DNA of 37,087 nucleotides from Chromera velia (GCA_018398765.1 JAHBMJ010001009.1:1-37087); one strand, 5' to 3'; shown: positions 11,864 through 23,704, counted from the stretch's first letter. Notes: generated by a model not told the origin, from the letters alone. Numbers and translations: made by a program.

Positions 11864-12723
11864 GTCTACGGACCCCTTTCAAAGGGCAGCCTCTCTCTTG
11901 AAAGGTTTTGGTGTCTCTTTTCCTCAGAGACGTGTAGGCAGATACAGCGGTGAACTCTCAGCAGCACTCAGATCCCAAACGAGGAACGAAACGCAGAGAC
12001 CACAACAGAAGCCCTTATTGTGTCCAGACAGAGAAAAAACGAGATGATAAAAATCAAGAGGCGCCTGCTCACACCTTCAAGATGCTTCACAGGACTTCCG
12101 GGAGCCGACCGAGCTAGCCGTCCAACAAGCCTCTCCGATCCAAGTGGAGAAAAACAATCCCGGCCGCGGTGGCAGAGACGGCACCACACAGTCACACGGA
12201 TTTACACCACCCTAATCGCTCCCAGCAGGGTCAGCTGACTAATCTGTGGTGGAACAGCTGCATGATTTTGCTTGAAGAAAAGCCTGGCAATGCTCTGGTC
12301 GATCTCTGGTCGATACTGGAAGCTTGCAAACGGCGTTCATGCATGTTCATGCGGACTGTCGATCCCGCGTGAACAACGCGCACAGGAGTTGTGGTTTCTT
12401 CTCCAATGTGCCCCCCAAGCAGTCGATCGTTCGCACGGTGCGACTGTTAGAAGGCTTTTACTGAGAGGGCGCGCGGGCACGCGTATGGCCGCCGGGCCCG
12501 CGCTTCGTACCGGCCCGCCCCCCGCCCCCGCTCATGGACAAAAGCCCCATGCAGCATGCGATCGGACCATGCATTGACTCAGAAAGGTCAACAAGGCGGA
12601 TCGAAGTGTCATGTCAAGGACGTCCTTCCTGCATAGAGCGGGCACCAAAGATCAATCTGGCAAACACTGATTGACTGACTGACAGGCAAGCGTTACGACA
12701 CAGGGGGCAAAGCGCGTTTCAAG
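11864..12723. promoter_or_regulatory. Divergent promoter region between PP2A B'' and Tctex1 genes
   Basis: The two start codons face away from each other, so this 860-bp interval must hold both 5' regions unless further 5' non-coding exons exist. It contains a strongly GC-rich patch around 12465-12535 with CGCG and GCCGCCGGGCCCGC words, unlike the rest of the interval. I see no clear TATA box on either side. A shared bidirectional promoter is inferred only from geometry. Confidence 0.5.
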
Positions 12724-13859
12724 ATGGCTGCAAATCAGGTGGAGCTGCAGGTATGGGAAAACACCTACCGACTGGAACCAGAAGAGAATGAAAAGTGAGC
12801 AGACGCCATCCGTTGTTTGCAACTGCAAGTGACCGTCCTTTGTGGCTGGCAGGCAGGGCACTGCTGGTCCTTGCTTGGCACACTCGATTTGACGGAGGGA
12901 GCAAAAGATTCCTTCTGTTTGAGTGTGTTCTCATGACTGAACGCCTACCTCTGTGAATTGCTTGCAGATTCTTCCCATCAAAAGTCGAGGGGGTCATCGC
13001 AGATGTGATGAAGGAAATGCTGGCAGACAAGGAGTACAACTCAGACAGTGCCAAGATCTGGACACTGGAGCTTTGCAATGAGATCAAGGCACGATGCAAA
13101 GGTGAGAGAGAAGTCGAAGTGCGAGCTGTGAGATGAGATCAGTGTATTCAGACAGAGATCCAGGCAGGCTGTGTTGTTTGGTTGTTCACGTTTAGTTGCG
13201 GGAATGATCGTCAATATACGGTTGGAGAGAGCTTTGTGCTTGCTGAGTGGTTGCGCTCGAAACCGGACTTGTGTGCTCGCATCCGTTCCTCTGGTGCCTC
13301 TCCGATGCAGTTCCCCCTTCCAATGCTGCTCCTGCCCCCCCGCAGTGACCCCTGCAGTTTTCCTTCTCTCTTTAGTCCTCTCTCCATGTCTGCCTGTCAC
13401 TATGTGAGTCGCTTCGTCCTGACTCTGAAAGCAGTGAAGAAATGAGAACTTCAGTCAGTCTCGTTGGCCGGCTCTCCTTCTCTCTCTGTTTTTGTCCGTG
13501 AGCGACGCAAGTGGACGTGTAGGTGCACATTGAGAAATGCGCACGCTCGCATGCTGAACTGTCTGTCTGCCTGTCCGTCTGAAAAAAGAGGGAAAAGAAA
13601 AGAAAAAAAATATACTTTGTCTGTTTGAGATTTCGTGATGGTGCGAGTGAATGAGTGAGTGCAGATCTGAACATGCCGAGGTACAAACTGATCGTCCAAG
13701 TGGTGATTGGAGAAAACGCTGGTCAGGGCATCCGCGTCTCTTCCAAGTGCTTGTGGGACGTCAATCTCGACAACTGGGCATCGTACTCGTACAGAAACGT
13801 AAGTGGCAACAACCGAACACGTAAACACGCTCGCTCTCTCTCTCCCTCCCTCCCTCCCT

Positions 13860-13908
<49 letters not shown>

Positions 13909-14283
13909 TCACTCACTCACTCACTCACTCACTCACTCACTCCACTCACCCCACTCACCCCACTAACTCACCCCACCCGACCTTTCTTTCTTTCTTTTCT
14001 TTCCTTCCTTCCTTCCTTCCTTCCTTCCTTCCCTCTTTCATGCTTGGTACTCTTTTTCTTCTCATTTTTTCATCACGTCATTTCATTCGTCTCTTCAGTT
14101 GTTGGTGGGCTCGTCCGTTGCTTTGCTTGCTCATTCGATGGCTCTCTGTCTCTTTCTCTTTATGCGTGCTGGCGTGTAAGCGTGTGTGTGCGTGTCTGAG
14201 TGCGTGTGTGTTGATGCATCTGTGCCCCCTTGCAGCAATCACTTTTCGCTGTCGGAATGGTTTTTGGTTGCTACTACGAGTAG
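12724..14283 (+). CDS. DYNLT2B: Tctex1-type dynein light chain
   Basis: This is a dynein light chain of the Tctex1 superfamily, closest by eye to the TCTEX1D2/DYNLT2B group that serves cytoplasmic dynein-2 and inner-arm complexes in cilia. Four exons (12724-12794, 12968-13101, 13665-13798, 14236-14283) join with consistent phases to give 128 residues; family members are usually about 110-145. Landmarks are NTYRLEP at residues 13-19, FFPSKVEGVI at about 25-34, LNMPRYKLIVQVVIGE from about residue 70, CLWD followed by DNWASYSY, and the typical C-terminus SLFAVGMVFGCYYE before TAG. The start ATG is taken because it gives the expected short N-terminus before NTYRLEP. Introns begin GTGAGC, GTGAGA and GTAAGT. 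The TAG terminator shows that TAG is a stop in this genome. The gene lies head to head with the PP2A B'' gene. Confidence 0.93.
13839..14036. repeat. Composite microsatellite in the last Tctex1 intron
   Basis: Consecutive runs of CCCT, CT, AC, CACT and then CTTT/CCTT units fill almost 200 bases between the third and fourth exons. The order of repeat types suggests successive slippage expansions. Confidence 0.9.
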
Positions 14284-15772
14284 ATAGAGGACGCAATCGA
14301 AGAGCAGAGGAGATGAGAGAAGGAAAGGGACAAAGGGAGAGTGGAGAAGGGTGGTGAAAGATCGGGGGAGGGAGTGACAAAGAGAAGAAGTACAACATCA
14401 AATTGGGAGGGGGGAAGGAGGGAGAGGAGAGGGGAGTTGGCCTTTTTCTCTTCTTTCTCTCTTTCGTGATCGATGTATTCTCCTTCCCGTGTTCTGTTGG
14501 TTTGTCTTCGAAGTTCTCTCCTCTCTCTTTCCCGACTCGACCAACACATCCTTCCTTCCATTTTCTTGTCTTTTCATTCTTCTCTTTTCAACACACTGAA
14601 TCAATGACTGACAGACTGCTTGTCACTGGCGAAGGAAAGAAAGGTCCGACAAAAGTTTGATAAAAAGCAGAGAAAAAAGGGGAAAAAGTTTCACTCACAA
14701 CTGCACCGTCCAAAATAGCAATGAAAAAAAAAGGAAAGTGGTCGGGGCGCAAATTTGAAAAAACACAATGTCTCAAGAGAGCAACAGAGATTGAAATGTG
14801 CTATGCCTTTATCCCACCACTGTTGAACCCCGCCTCCTCTCTCCATCCATTCATCTTCGTTCACAAGCAGGAACACACATACATACACACACACACACAC
14901 ACGTACGGCAGCCATCACTCGCCACTTTTTTCCTCTTTCGTCCTCCTTCTCTTTTCATCTCTATCGTTCTCTCCGTATGCAAAGACGACAACCGGGGAGG
15001 GGAGGGAAACAAAAATTGAGGGAGACGAGACGGGGCCGTTGTGCAGTTCATGCTTGGAAGGAATTGGGTCTCTGTTTCCATTTTTCTCCTTCCGTTTCTT
15101 CTCTCCCCCTCCCTCGCCTGTCTGTCTGGTGGCTGAGTCGGATCTAGAAGGGAGAGCTGTCGGTGCCTTCTTTCCTTTCTGCATCCTTTTCGTTCTTTGC
15201 CCTTCCCTCACCGTGTCAAGCCCCTCCCCACGTACTGACCAAGCCTTCCAATCCACTGAGATGAAGACAGGAAGCATCCCCCCCCCGCCTGCTTGTCTGG
15301 CTGGCTGCCTTTTCTGGGCCGACAGACAGGCAGGCTGTTCACGTAATAATACTGCAGGGTGCATTCACGCCATGCCGGGAGAAGCCATCGAGGCCTAGTC
15401 GCACGCCTGTAGAAAGAGAAAGAGAGAGAAATGGGAATGTTCGTTCGATCAATGCCGTGTTGGGTTGGTCCGATCATCTATCGATAGTGATCCGATCCAT
15501 GTGGAAGGAGGTACGTGTCATTTAATTCATGCATGGACTGAACATAATTAAATGCATGCCGATGTTCGCCATCTTCATTTTCTTTTAACTCTGACACGAC
15601 CTGCATTTCTTCTTCGATCTTGTGTCGCCCAGACCTTTGAGAGGTCTTACGCTGCTTGATTCGCCTCTCTAGCACTGTTCCCCATTGACTCCAATTCCAA
15701 GTGCTTGGGCTGCGAAATGGCCTCGAAAGGGTAGGCCTGTCTCCCTGTCTCATCCTGTCTCCCCAGCCCACC

Positions 15773-15784
15773 TCTCTCTCTTTC

Positions 15785-15868
<84 letters not shown>

Positions 15869-15870
15869 TA
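15773..15870. repeat. (CT)n followed by (GT)n microsatellite
   Basis: About 75 bases of CT with two interruptions are followed by about 18 bases of GT. The block generates several artefactual open frames of Ser/Leu or Arg/Glu repeats. Confidence 0.92.
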
Positions 15871-16137
15871 TCTGTTGTATGATTTTGTCTCTAGTTTCAT
15901 CTATGATTAGCCTAGTGATTAGCATCATTTAGTAAGCTCGTAATCTAGCCCGTAATTCAAATATATGTACCTAGTATATATACATAATACGGATGTCAAA
16001 CTGCTAGGCTCGGATTCAATATATTGATTGATTGATTGATTGATTAATATATATTATATTTTAGACAAAATGCTAATATAATATAATGTAATATTTCACT
16101 GTCCACATAAGAGTAACCGCTAAAGAATAGTAATGAG

Positions 16138-16153
16138 GCGGCCGTCAGGCCGC
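16138..16153. repeat. Perfect short hairpin GCGGCC-GTCA-GGCCGC
   Basis: Six-base arms are fully complementary around a four-base loop, in otherwise AT-rich DNA. It is followed by TTACGATTTTTTAG, related to the larger inverted repeat at 16817-16877. Confidence 0.75.
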
Positions 16154-16816
16154 CGAGTTACGATTTTTTAGTAACTGAAGGTTTAAACGGTAATTTATGG
16201 AAAAACAGTAATACCTCCACTCACTCATCTACTCAGTCACTCACTCTCACATTTACCTGCACTCACTCAACACTCACTCAGTGACACTCACTCACTCACT
16301 CACTCATTCATTCACTCACTCATTCACTCATCTCGACATTTAGTCACCCATCCATCTATCTCAATCCATCTATCCATTCATTTATTCATTCATTCATTCA
16401 CCCGTCCTGACCTTCGCAGAAAGTTATTTTGTCAGGCAGGCAGGCAGACAGTGACAGACATGCAGACACCGTGACAGTGACAAGCAAGAACAGCCAGACA
16501 CAGACAGGTACAAACATGCTTTTCCCGTCTATCTCTATCTCCAGTACGCTTTCTCTGTCTGAAGGAGTGTATGCTGGTCGTGGCGATTTCTGCGTCAAAA
16601 GATTAATAGCAACTTAACAAGATTGCACCTCATCGGTTGGCAATGGTTAATTAGCTCCTTTGGCTTACCGGTCTTGGAGTCAATGCAATCATTCGCTTGT
16701 ATAAGCATGTATGCATGTATATATATGATTGAATTGCATGTAGAATGCATTCACTGCATGAAGAACCGCACGAGATTTCTATGCTGGGACCCTCTGTTGG
16801 CCCTACAACGCCTGAA

Positions 16817-16877
16817 TTACGGTTTTTTCATACTAAAAAATTGGTGCCGAAGGCGCTAAGTTACGGAAAAACCGTAA
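16817..16877. repeat. Inverted repeat TTACGGTTTTT / AAAAACCGTAA
   Basis: Perfect 11-base arms at 16817-16827 and 16867-16877 enclose 39 bases that include GCCGAAGGCGC. Similar TTACG/CGTAA words occur around 16158-16200. This may be the end of a small inverted-repeat element. Confidence 0.7.
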
Positions 16878-17680
16878 CAAAAAAAGCTGTAATCCGTAAA
16901 CTCCTCATAGACCCCCATCGTAACCCTTATGTAGATGGTGTATGTAATATAATATAATGAATGAATGAATGAATAAATGAATAAAGTTGGCTAATATAAA
17001 CTTAATGTAATATGAGAGGATGAAGATTGCGTTGAAGGCCGGAGATTAGTCAGAGAATGAAGATCCATCCTACGATCGGTCCTGCAAAATCTGATGATGA
17101 CGCATCTCTTTAGTTATTGTTTTTTGAGACGGTTTTTTATAAGGCTTCAGAGGCAAGTTGCTCTATTCAGATGAATTAAGAGGGAAAAGAAGACAAACAC
17201 GGGATAAATTTATGTAGATGTTATATCATATTATATTATATTTATATTATTATATTAGGGGAACCCTAAAGATATATATATGTATACATTGAATCCAAGC
17301 CCAGTCAAACTGTTTGTTTGTGTGTATCAACTATGATTTTGAACTATTAAGCTAGCTATTAAGATATTATATATCACAGCATACTGAAATAATACCTAGA
17401 ATAACATTTTTAAAAAATATTGATTTCATCAGTTAATTTTTTTTTTTGATTGATGCAGTTGCCGCTCGTAGCCGCTCGCACTGGTATTTGACTTTGATTT
17501 TAATAAATTTTATTTCTTGTAGACGTACTGTTAAATATTGTTAGATCTCTCTGGCGCGTGTGTAATGTTGACATTATTATGTTGTGTAAGCAAACGAAGC
17601 AGCTATATGACATTAGGTAAAATGCGCTTCCTTATAGTATGGCTTATAATGGCTTGACAGAGTTTAACGGAGTTACTCTA

Positions 17681-17743
17681 TGATAGGATAGGATAGGATA
17701 AGATTTATGTTCCGGGTGACCCCCGTAGTCCACTATGTTGGTA
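17681..17743. repeat. GATAG-tract repeat, copy A
   Basis: A run of GATAG pentamers is followed by TTATGTTCCGGGTGACCCCC and GTCCACT. A second copy with the same order of parts lies at 24711-24768. The pentamer run resembles the simple-repeat tail of a SINE or other non-LTR element. The copy ends exactly where the LTR begins. Confidence 0.65.
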
Positions 17744-18175
17744 TGGCTAGCGTGACTGCAGCATAACGACTATCAACTTACGTGTAAAGTCTGTGTATCA
17801 CTGGTTCGGTTCCTTCTTCTACCTTTTTTGTCTTCGGACATTGTATCACAAGACTGTCATACATCTTGCTGTCCATCTTCCAATCTCATTTATTTGCATT
17901 TAATTCGTATCTTCTGTATTTCATCTGTCCAATACAGAAAAAGAAGCTGTATCGTCATTTCTATATGACTTCTTTTCATTTATTGTAATACAGTTTGTTT
18001 GTTTTATTAATATAATAAAATTAATTCTGTGCAACGCATTCAAGTGTTGTTTGGAAAGTGTTGTATGGCTCGCGTATACGGCGTGCGTCAATCACTCCGG
18101 TCCTCCGGGACTGCACTGCTCACGTCCCCTCAGCCCAGAGCGTCACCCCGGCCCGCTCACCTCTGAGGCCTAACA
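17744..18175 (-). repeat. 3' LTR (element orientation)
   Basis: This 432-bp LTR begins TGGCTAGCGTG and ends GGCCTAACA on the plus strand. It matches the other LTR except for 18 substitutions, all transitions, and an 18-base AT-rich insertion near 18010-18030. Confidence 0.93.
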
Positions 18176-18190
18176 ACCACTCCCCCCCCC
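18176..18190 (-). other. Polypurine tract
   Basis: Immediately inside the 3' LTR the minus strand reads as a run of nine G followed by AGTGGT. This is the expected place and composition for the plus-strand primer of an LTR retroelement. Confidence 0.75.
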
Positions 18191-18425
18191 AGTCTGCTCG
18201 TCCCAAGCAGATCATATGCAAAGGACAAAGCAGGGGCACGTTAACATGTCATGTACCACTCGAACTCCCGGGGGCTGCCCTTACCCCAACGACTTCGTTT
18301 CTTTTCATTCACAGAGGCTCTTGGATGCGTCCATCCTTTTGCATATCCGAGCAAGAAGGGAAAGAGGGTTTGCCTTACTCAACCACCCAGAAAAGACAAA
18401 GACAGCAATCACTGCGAGACATTCA

Positions 18426-20289
18426 TTAGACCTGCCGGAAAAATTTCTCTTTCGCTCTCTCATATGCGCCAACCAACTCTGGTATATCCACCTCACTCTC
18501 CTTCATCCATGCGAAAGTCTCATCATCGAACGAGACTCGATACTCCTCCTCTCCATCCTCTGAAGGTCGTCCAGCCAGAATCCGAACTGGCTGAGGCGCT
18601 TTCCGTCTCCCCCTCTCTCTCTGTCTTTCTTCTGTATGAACCTCCAACTCATCTCCCAATCTAAGCTCGTCGAAGAGCTCATCCATTTCGGGGTCGTCCC
18701 CTATTCTGAATGTGGCGGGGCGATCGCTCGAGCGGGGGACTTGCTTCTCTTCTCTCTCTTTTTCTTCTTCTGCAGAGTCTTCCTCTGCCTCTCTATCATC
18801 CTCTCTCTCACAGGACTCTGTCCGTGGCGTCCCTGCGGGGATCTCTTCCCTTCCCCCTTCATGTCCATTTTCATCCTTCTTTCCTTCTTCCCACAATTGC
18901 AATCGGTCTTCACTCATAACTTCCCTCTTCTTTTCTCCAATCGGTCGAATCACAGCGATATACGGTCGGTTGCGTGGTATGCCAACCACGACAAAAGACC
19001 CATCTGCCTTCGCACTGAAAGCAGGGAAGCCGAGCTGAGGTACAGGACGACGGAGGAGAACGCGATCTCCCACTCGAAACTTTTGAGTCATGCGTGGGGG
19101 ATTTCGTCTCTCTCTTGCTTGTCGCTCCCTCTCTGTTCGGTTGACCACTCTGTCAATCTTCTCCACTCGCTTCTGCCGAATGAATCCATAGTACTCATCA
19201 TAGCAGACAGGGGGTGCTCTGGCTCCCTCTGCGATTGGCTGAACTCTCAGCACAGACTGTGGTGTGTGTGTGAAGAGAAGCTCAAAGGGAGACAGCCCCG
19301 TTTCGGAATGGGGGGCCGTGCGGTAGACAGTATTGAAGGGCTGAAGGTACAGATCCCAATCCCCCTTCTCATCATCTAGCTGTTTCCTTACCCCCTCTGC
19401 CCAGGAACGGTTGAAGCGTTCTGGGATCCCGTTCATCTGCGGATGGTATTCGGTGGTGGTGTGGTGTCGGGAACGCATGAGAGCAAAGAGCTCCCTTACA
19501 ATTTCACTGAGGAAGTTCGTGCCACGATCGGACACCAACATCTCAATAAACCCGTAGCGGCAAATGATCTCCTCGAAGAGAATCTTCGCCATCATCCATC
19601 CAGGCACTTCGGGGAGGGCAAATATCTCGGGCCATCGGGTGAGTGCATACGTTACCACGAGAATGAATCAGTTCCCTCGTTTTATCAGCGGGAGGGGTCC
19701 CTTCACATCAATCCCAACTACCTAAAAAGGACGGGTTGGGACGGGGAGCGTATGAGGGGTTCTCTGCGGTGCTGCTGCTCTCCTTTCTTGGCACGGACGA
19801 CACTTCTCTACCCATTCCCCCACATCCTTCCGAAGACCTGGCCACCAGAATTTTCTCAACAACCTCTCTGCCAAACGCCTGCCTGCAATGTGGCCTCCCA
19901 TCGGATGGTTATAGTGCATTATCATGACAGTCTCTCTCAGGTGTGCGGGCACATACAGCTGTTCTGTCTCTCCCACATAACGGTACAGTAATCTATCCCG
20001 CAAGTCAAAGAGACTTTCTTGCACCATCACCGTTTTCATTCGATTCCGTTTTGTGGGCAAAGTGCCCGTCTTCAGATACTCATACACGTCTCGCACAGCA
20101 GGGTCAGAGGGAATAGAGGAACGGACCTTTTCAAGAAAGGGGAGAGCCGCTTGCATGGGGAGGGCATTTCCTATGGCCCCAGCAATCGCTGCCTCAAAGC
20201 TCGGCCTCTCCGCGCTGCCTCTATTAACCGGATGGGAGCAGTGCCGACAGAATGGAGCCCCTGTGTCGACTGAGTGTTCAGCCGGCATA
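18426..20289 (-). pseudogene. Integrase with chromodomain-like C-terminus
   Basis: The integrase region inserts the cDNA copy into the genome. Visible parts are the HHCC zinc module (HYNHPMGGH near 19910 and CRPC near 19796), the first catalytic Asp in GIDVKGP near 19718, the second in SDRGTNF near 19529 and the Glu in GIPERFNRS near 19420. Spacing is D-35-E as expected. A GDRVLLRRP motif follows. The last 50 residues, from VRILAGRPSEDG through EYRVSFDDE to FAWMKESEVD, resemble a chromodomain fold, as in chromoviruses. Two in-frame stops, a TAG near 19720 and a TGA near 19660, interrupt the sequence around the first catalytic Asp. Confidence 0.9.
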
Positions 20290-21647
20290 GGCATCCTCGA
20301 CACTGCATCGGTATCCGTGTGGCTCTTTCCCTCTTTGTAGAGATATTGCAGCCCATATTCCTGCAGCTCTAACGCCCATTTCTCTACCCGTTTGTTGGCA
20401 AGTTTATTCTTTTCCATAGCCAGATTTGGCTTATGATCTGTCTGAATCACGCGGAGAAAGATGGAGCTGCCAAGCAAATAATGCCTCGACTGTCTACAAC
20501 AAAACAACCCAGCTAACGCCTCCTTCTCTGGCATTCCATAATTCAACTCAGCACCCTGCAGCCTTCTGCTCGCATATGCAACCACCCGCTCTTTCCCGTC
20601 TTTGATTTGAACGAGCACTCCCCCAATCGACACATCACATGCGTCGGGCTTCATAATGAAGGGAGTGTGCATATTGGGAAAGCACAGAACGGGGGGCTCA
20701 GTGAGACGACGGCGCAGCTTTTGGAAGGCTGCATCGGCTTCTGCTGTCCAGATAAAGGGGCGCAGCTGTCCTTTCTCGTCAAAGGGCCAGAGAAGCTCAT
20801 TGAGAGGGTGAGCTATCCGTGTGAACCCAGAGACAAAAGAGCGGTAATAATTGCACAGGAAGACAAACGTGCGTAGACGTGCATGGTCAGTTGGGGTCGG
20901 CCAATTCTTGACCTTCTCGGTGTTCTTCTTGCTTGGACGCATACCCCGAGCAGAGACGGTGTGCTCAAGATACTCAACCTCCACCTTTTCAATTTATGTC
21001 TTCTCTAACCGCAACTTGAGACCTGCTACTCAGATGAGAAGGAAAACCTCCCTCAAGTCTTGCAGATGCTGCTGATGCCCTCAAGAGAAGACAATCACGT
21101 CGTTAACGTAGACAAGCGCTATGTCTCTCGGGAGGGCTGCAAAGACCATTGACATTGCCCGCTAAAAGATCGCAGGGGCATTCACCAGACCAAAGGGCAT
21201 TCTAACGAACTTGAAGAGTCCGAAAGGGGTGATGAATGCGGTCTTCTCTGCATCATCTGGGTCCAGAAGGATTTGATGATAACCAGATGTGTAATCTAAG
21301 GCAGAAAACACAGAGGAACCGGCCAAACGGTCGAGGGTCTCTTGAATGCGAGGGAAGGGGAAAAGGTCCCGCTTGGTGACTTTATTCAGACGTCTGAAGT
21401 CAAGGCAAAAGCGGATGGACCCATCAAGCTTCTTCATAAGGACAACAAGTGCTGCCCACAGTGACTGTGAAGGCTTGATGATTCCTTCTTCCTGCATTGC
21501 GTCAAGCTCCTTCTTGACTTCGTCTCTGCGGTAATAGGGCACGTGGTCCTGACTCCATCGGACCGGTGTGTCTGTGTTTGTCAGAATTTTTGCATAGTAA
21601 GGCTTCCCCTGAAGCCTCAACGTTTCTATATCGAATCTCTCTCCACT
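20290..21647 (-). pseudogene. Reverse transcriptase and RNase H
   Basis: The RT begins after a TAG and shows [41 protein letters not shown] and [12 protein letters not shown] in order, typical of Ty3/Gypsy. The catalytic box reads YVND instead of YVDD (plus-strand 21099-21110), so a catalytic Asp is lost. RNase H follows with MKPDACDVSIGGVL near 20650, PEKEAL, TDHKPN near 20438 and DTDAVSR near 20310. At least four more in-frame stops lie between 21165 and 20990. The open stretch from 20984 to 19722 is free of stops. These breaks indicate a dead enzyme. Confidence 0.93.
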
Positions 21648-22775
21648 CTAAATGTCCGAAAATTCCCCTAACAACTCTAAATACTGCGGCTTCCCCTCCT
21701 CTGGCACGGTACTTAAATCGACAGGAGGCAGGTCAGTTTGCTCTCTCTCTCCCTTCACTCTTTCTTTGGACGTTGACTTCCCCCCTGGGTCCGGAGGGAC
21801 GGATGCACGGGCACCTCCCACCTGAGCAGAGGGACGAGGACAGGGAGGAGACAAAAGGAACGGGACAGGCCTGGTCTGACTAGGAGACGCCGAGACGGCG
21901 TTGACTGCGGCAATGTGCGTCGAGGGCTCGGCATGAGTCAAAGTCACTTTCGGCCCCACCGTCAATTTTGAACGGGAGACGTTCGTGACCTCGATCACAG
22001 CAGCTACCCCTGCATGGACAGTTGCGATCTGTGCGGGGACTGCTAGATCCGGAAGAGAACGGGGGAAACCCTTTCGAATGAGGACATCATCTCCATCAGG
22101 TGTATCAATCCGCACCTGCAGGAGACTGCGATGCCATGCGGGAACCCTTGTTCTCTTTAGAGCACACACCTTTGTCGGCTCAACCCCGTCATCATACCAT
22201 ACACCGAACTCTGGCAGGTCTCCCACCTGCAACCTATCTTTTTCAAATGCATACCTCACCTCCGGGTGCCACCTCAAGAAATCTATCCCCAACACAATGT
22301 CATACGCCGAACCCTCAGCCACCAACACCGGGTGCTCAAACATTTTCCTGGGATCTGAGGGATGTGCAATTTTAGATATTGTCTCCCTAACACACGGCAC
22401 TGAATTATTGCCCAAAGCAACCAACCCCACACTGGGGGATTTCATCTCCACATCGGCAGCAGCAAGGCACCCCACATCAACGAAAGAAACTTGGGAACCT
22501 GAATCAAGCAATGCAGACGCAGGCTTTCCAAAAAGTAAAACACTCACCCACGGACATGGTTTCACCTCAATAGACGCAACCTGCGCCTAGACAGCAGGGT
22601 AAAGCTTCTCCTCCCTGCGAGAATGCTCAACAGACATACACATGGGGTCCTCCTCTCTTGCACAGACGGCAGGAATGAGAGGAGGCAGGTCTCTATAGAC
22701 CACATGATAGGAGGGCGGGCCTGCCTCTAAGCCTGACCTCCCCCCCCGTTTCCCGGCTTCGGAGGAAGAGGGCAC
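21648..22775 (-). pseudogene. Pol N-terminus with retroviral-type aspartic protease
   Basis: This reading frame carries the pepsin-like retroelement protease that would cut the polyprotein. The signature LLDSGSQVSFVD lies near 22500, with a second hydrophobic IVLGIDFLRWH segment near 22290. It is one frame off gag and in the same frame as RT. A TAG at about 22588 interrupts the frame before the protease, and another near 21647 separates it from RT. The stretch between about 22000 and 21650 is Pro/Ser-rich and probably a linker. Confidence 0.85.
22748..22754 (-). other. Probable -1 frameshift slippery site at gag-pol junction
   Basis: On the minus strand the heptamer is GGGAAAC, read in the gag frame as G GGA AAC, the canonical X XXY YYZ form. 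Moving back one base leads into the protease-RT frame, which is exactly the offset between gag and pol here. It is followed by a run of eight G and then the gag stop. Whether a downstream pseudoknot exists was not tested. Confidence 0.65.
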
Positions 22776-23704
22776 TGCTTGGTATAGTAGGCCTTAGACC
22801 CACAGTTTCAGCAGCTAATATAGTTTGGATGCCCAAGAGTATTGCTCCCTGGGAGGAGGGTTTCAGAGAAGAACCCAGTTGAGGGATGGAATGGATAAAA
22901 AGGAAAGTTCGAGGACGCTGGTTGCCCTCGGCCTCCTCCAAATCCTCCTCTGCCCCCCCCTGCCCAGCCCCCTCGACCCCGACCGACCCCACCCCAAAAG
23001 TTGCTGCCTGCCTGCCCATACTGAGTCGGGGCGGCCTGTGTGAGAGACTGGGTGAGTGCGGCAATTTGGGCCTCCAGTTTGTCGAATCGGTCACTCTTCG
23101 GCTACTCCTGCTTCTGCTTGCCCTTCGGATTTCAATTCGCGTCTGCAGCTGCAACTTGTGCCTTGCCCTTCTGCTGTGAGTGCAGAAAACAAACTCGAGT
23201 GACAAGCTGGTGGTAGTCGTTATACACAGTGGGCTCCCTGGTCAAATCTAAGGAGAGAGACGGGTACAGGGTACCCAGGAAGGGCATAACTCGGGTTTGG
23301 TGCGGATGTCCAGGTTGGGAGATTCGCATAAGTTTCTCGAATGCCTCTTTGTGCGTTTTGAAGTCATCACCAGGGGCCAGTTTGAGCATAGAAAGCTTGT
23401 ACACTGCCTGGTTCTTCTCAGTCTCTGTTGGGGTCCACCGGAGCAAGAAGGCATCCTTGAGTTGTTGGAAGGTCAAACGTTTCTTGCTCTCCTGGGCCAA
23501 CCACTCCCGTATGATGGGCTTTATGAGATGTTTCTCCACGAGCATCAACCACTCTGCGTCTGTCAGGTTTGCCTTCGAAGCCTTTGCCTCAAACATTTCC
23601 CACCACTCGACCGGACAATCTCTGTCTGGGTCAAAATCCTTGACGATCGTGCGGATGTCAAGGTTCTTGAGTTTTGTGAGGTCGACATCGTTTGGGTTTT
23701 GCTA

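Larger units (their letters stand above)
14284..17680. other. Intergenic region rich in simple repeats
   Basis: No gene is recognised. Long purine- or pyrimidine-rich frames around 14400-15400 are open on both strands, which is typical of low-complexity DNA. Microsatellites include (AC)n near 14876-14903, (CT)n then (GT)n at 15773-15870, (GATT)n at 16023-16044, CACT-rich DNA at 16210-16330 and (CATT)n at 16375-16398. From 15900 to 17680 the DNA turns AT-rich and contains small inverted repeats. Confidence 0.6.

Noticed and set aside
14721..15398. 225-codon plus-strand open frame
   Set aside because: Low-complexity Ser/Phe/Leu from CT-rich DNA, with comparable frames on the other strand and no motifs.
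18636..19379. 247-codon plus-strand frame inside the retrotransposon
   Set aside because: It is antisense to the integrase frame, which has clear motifs.
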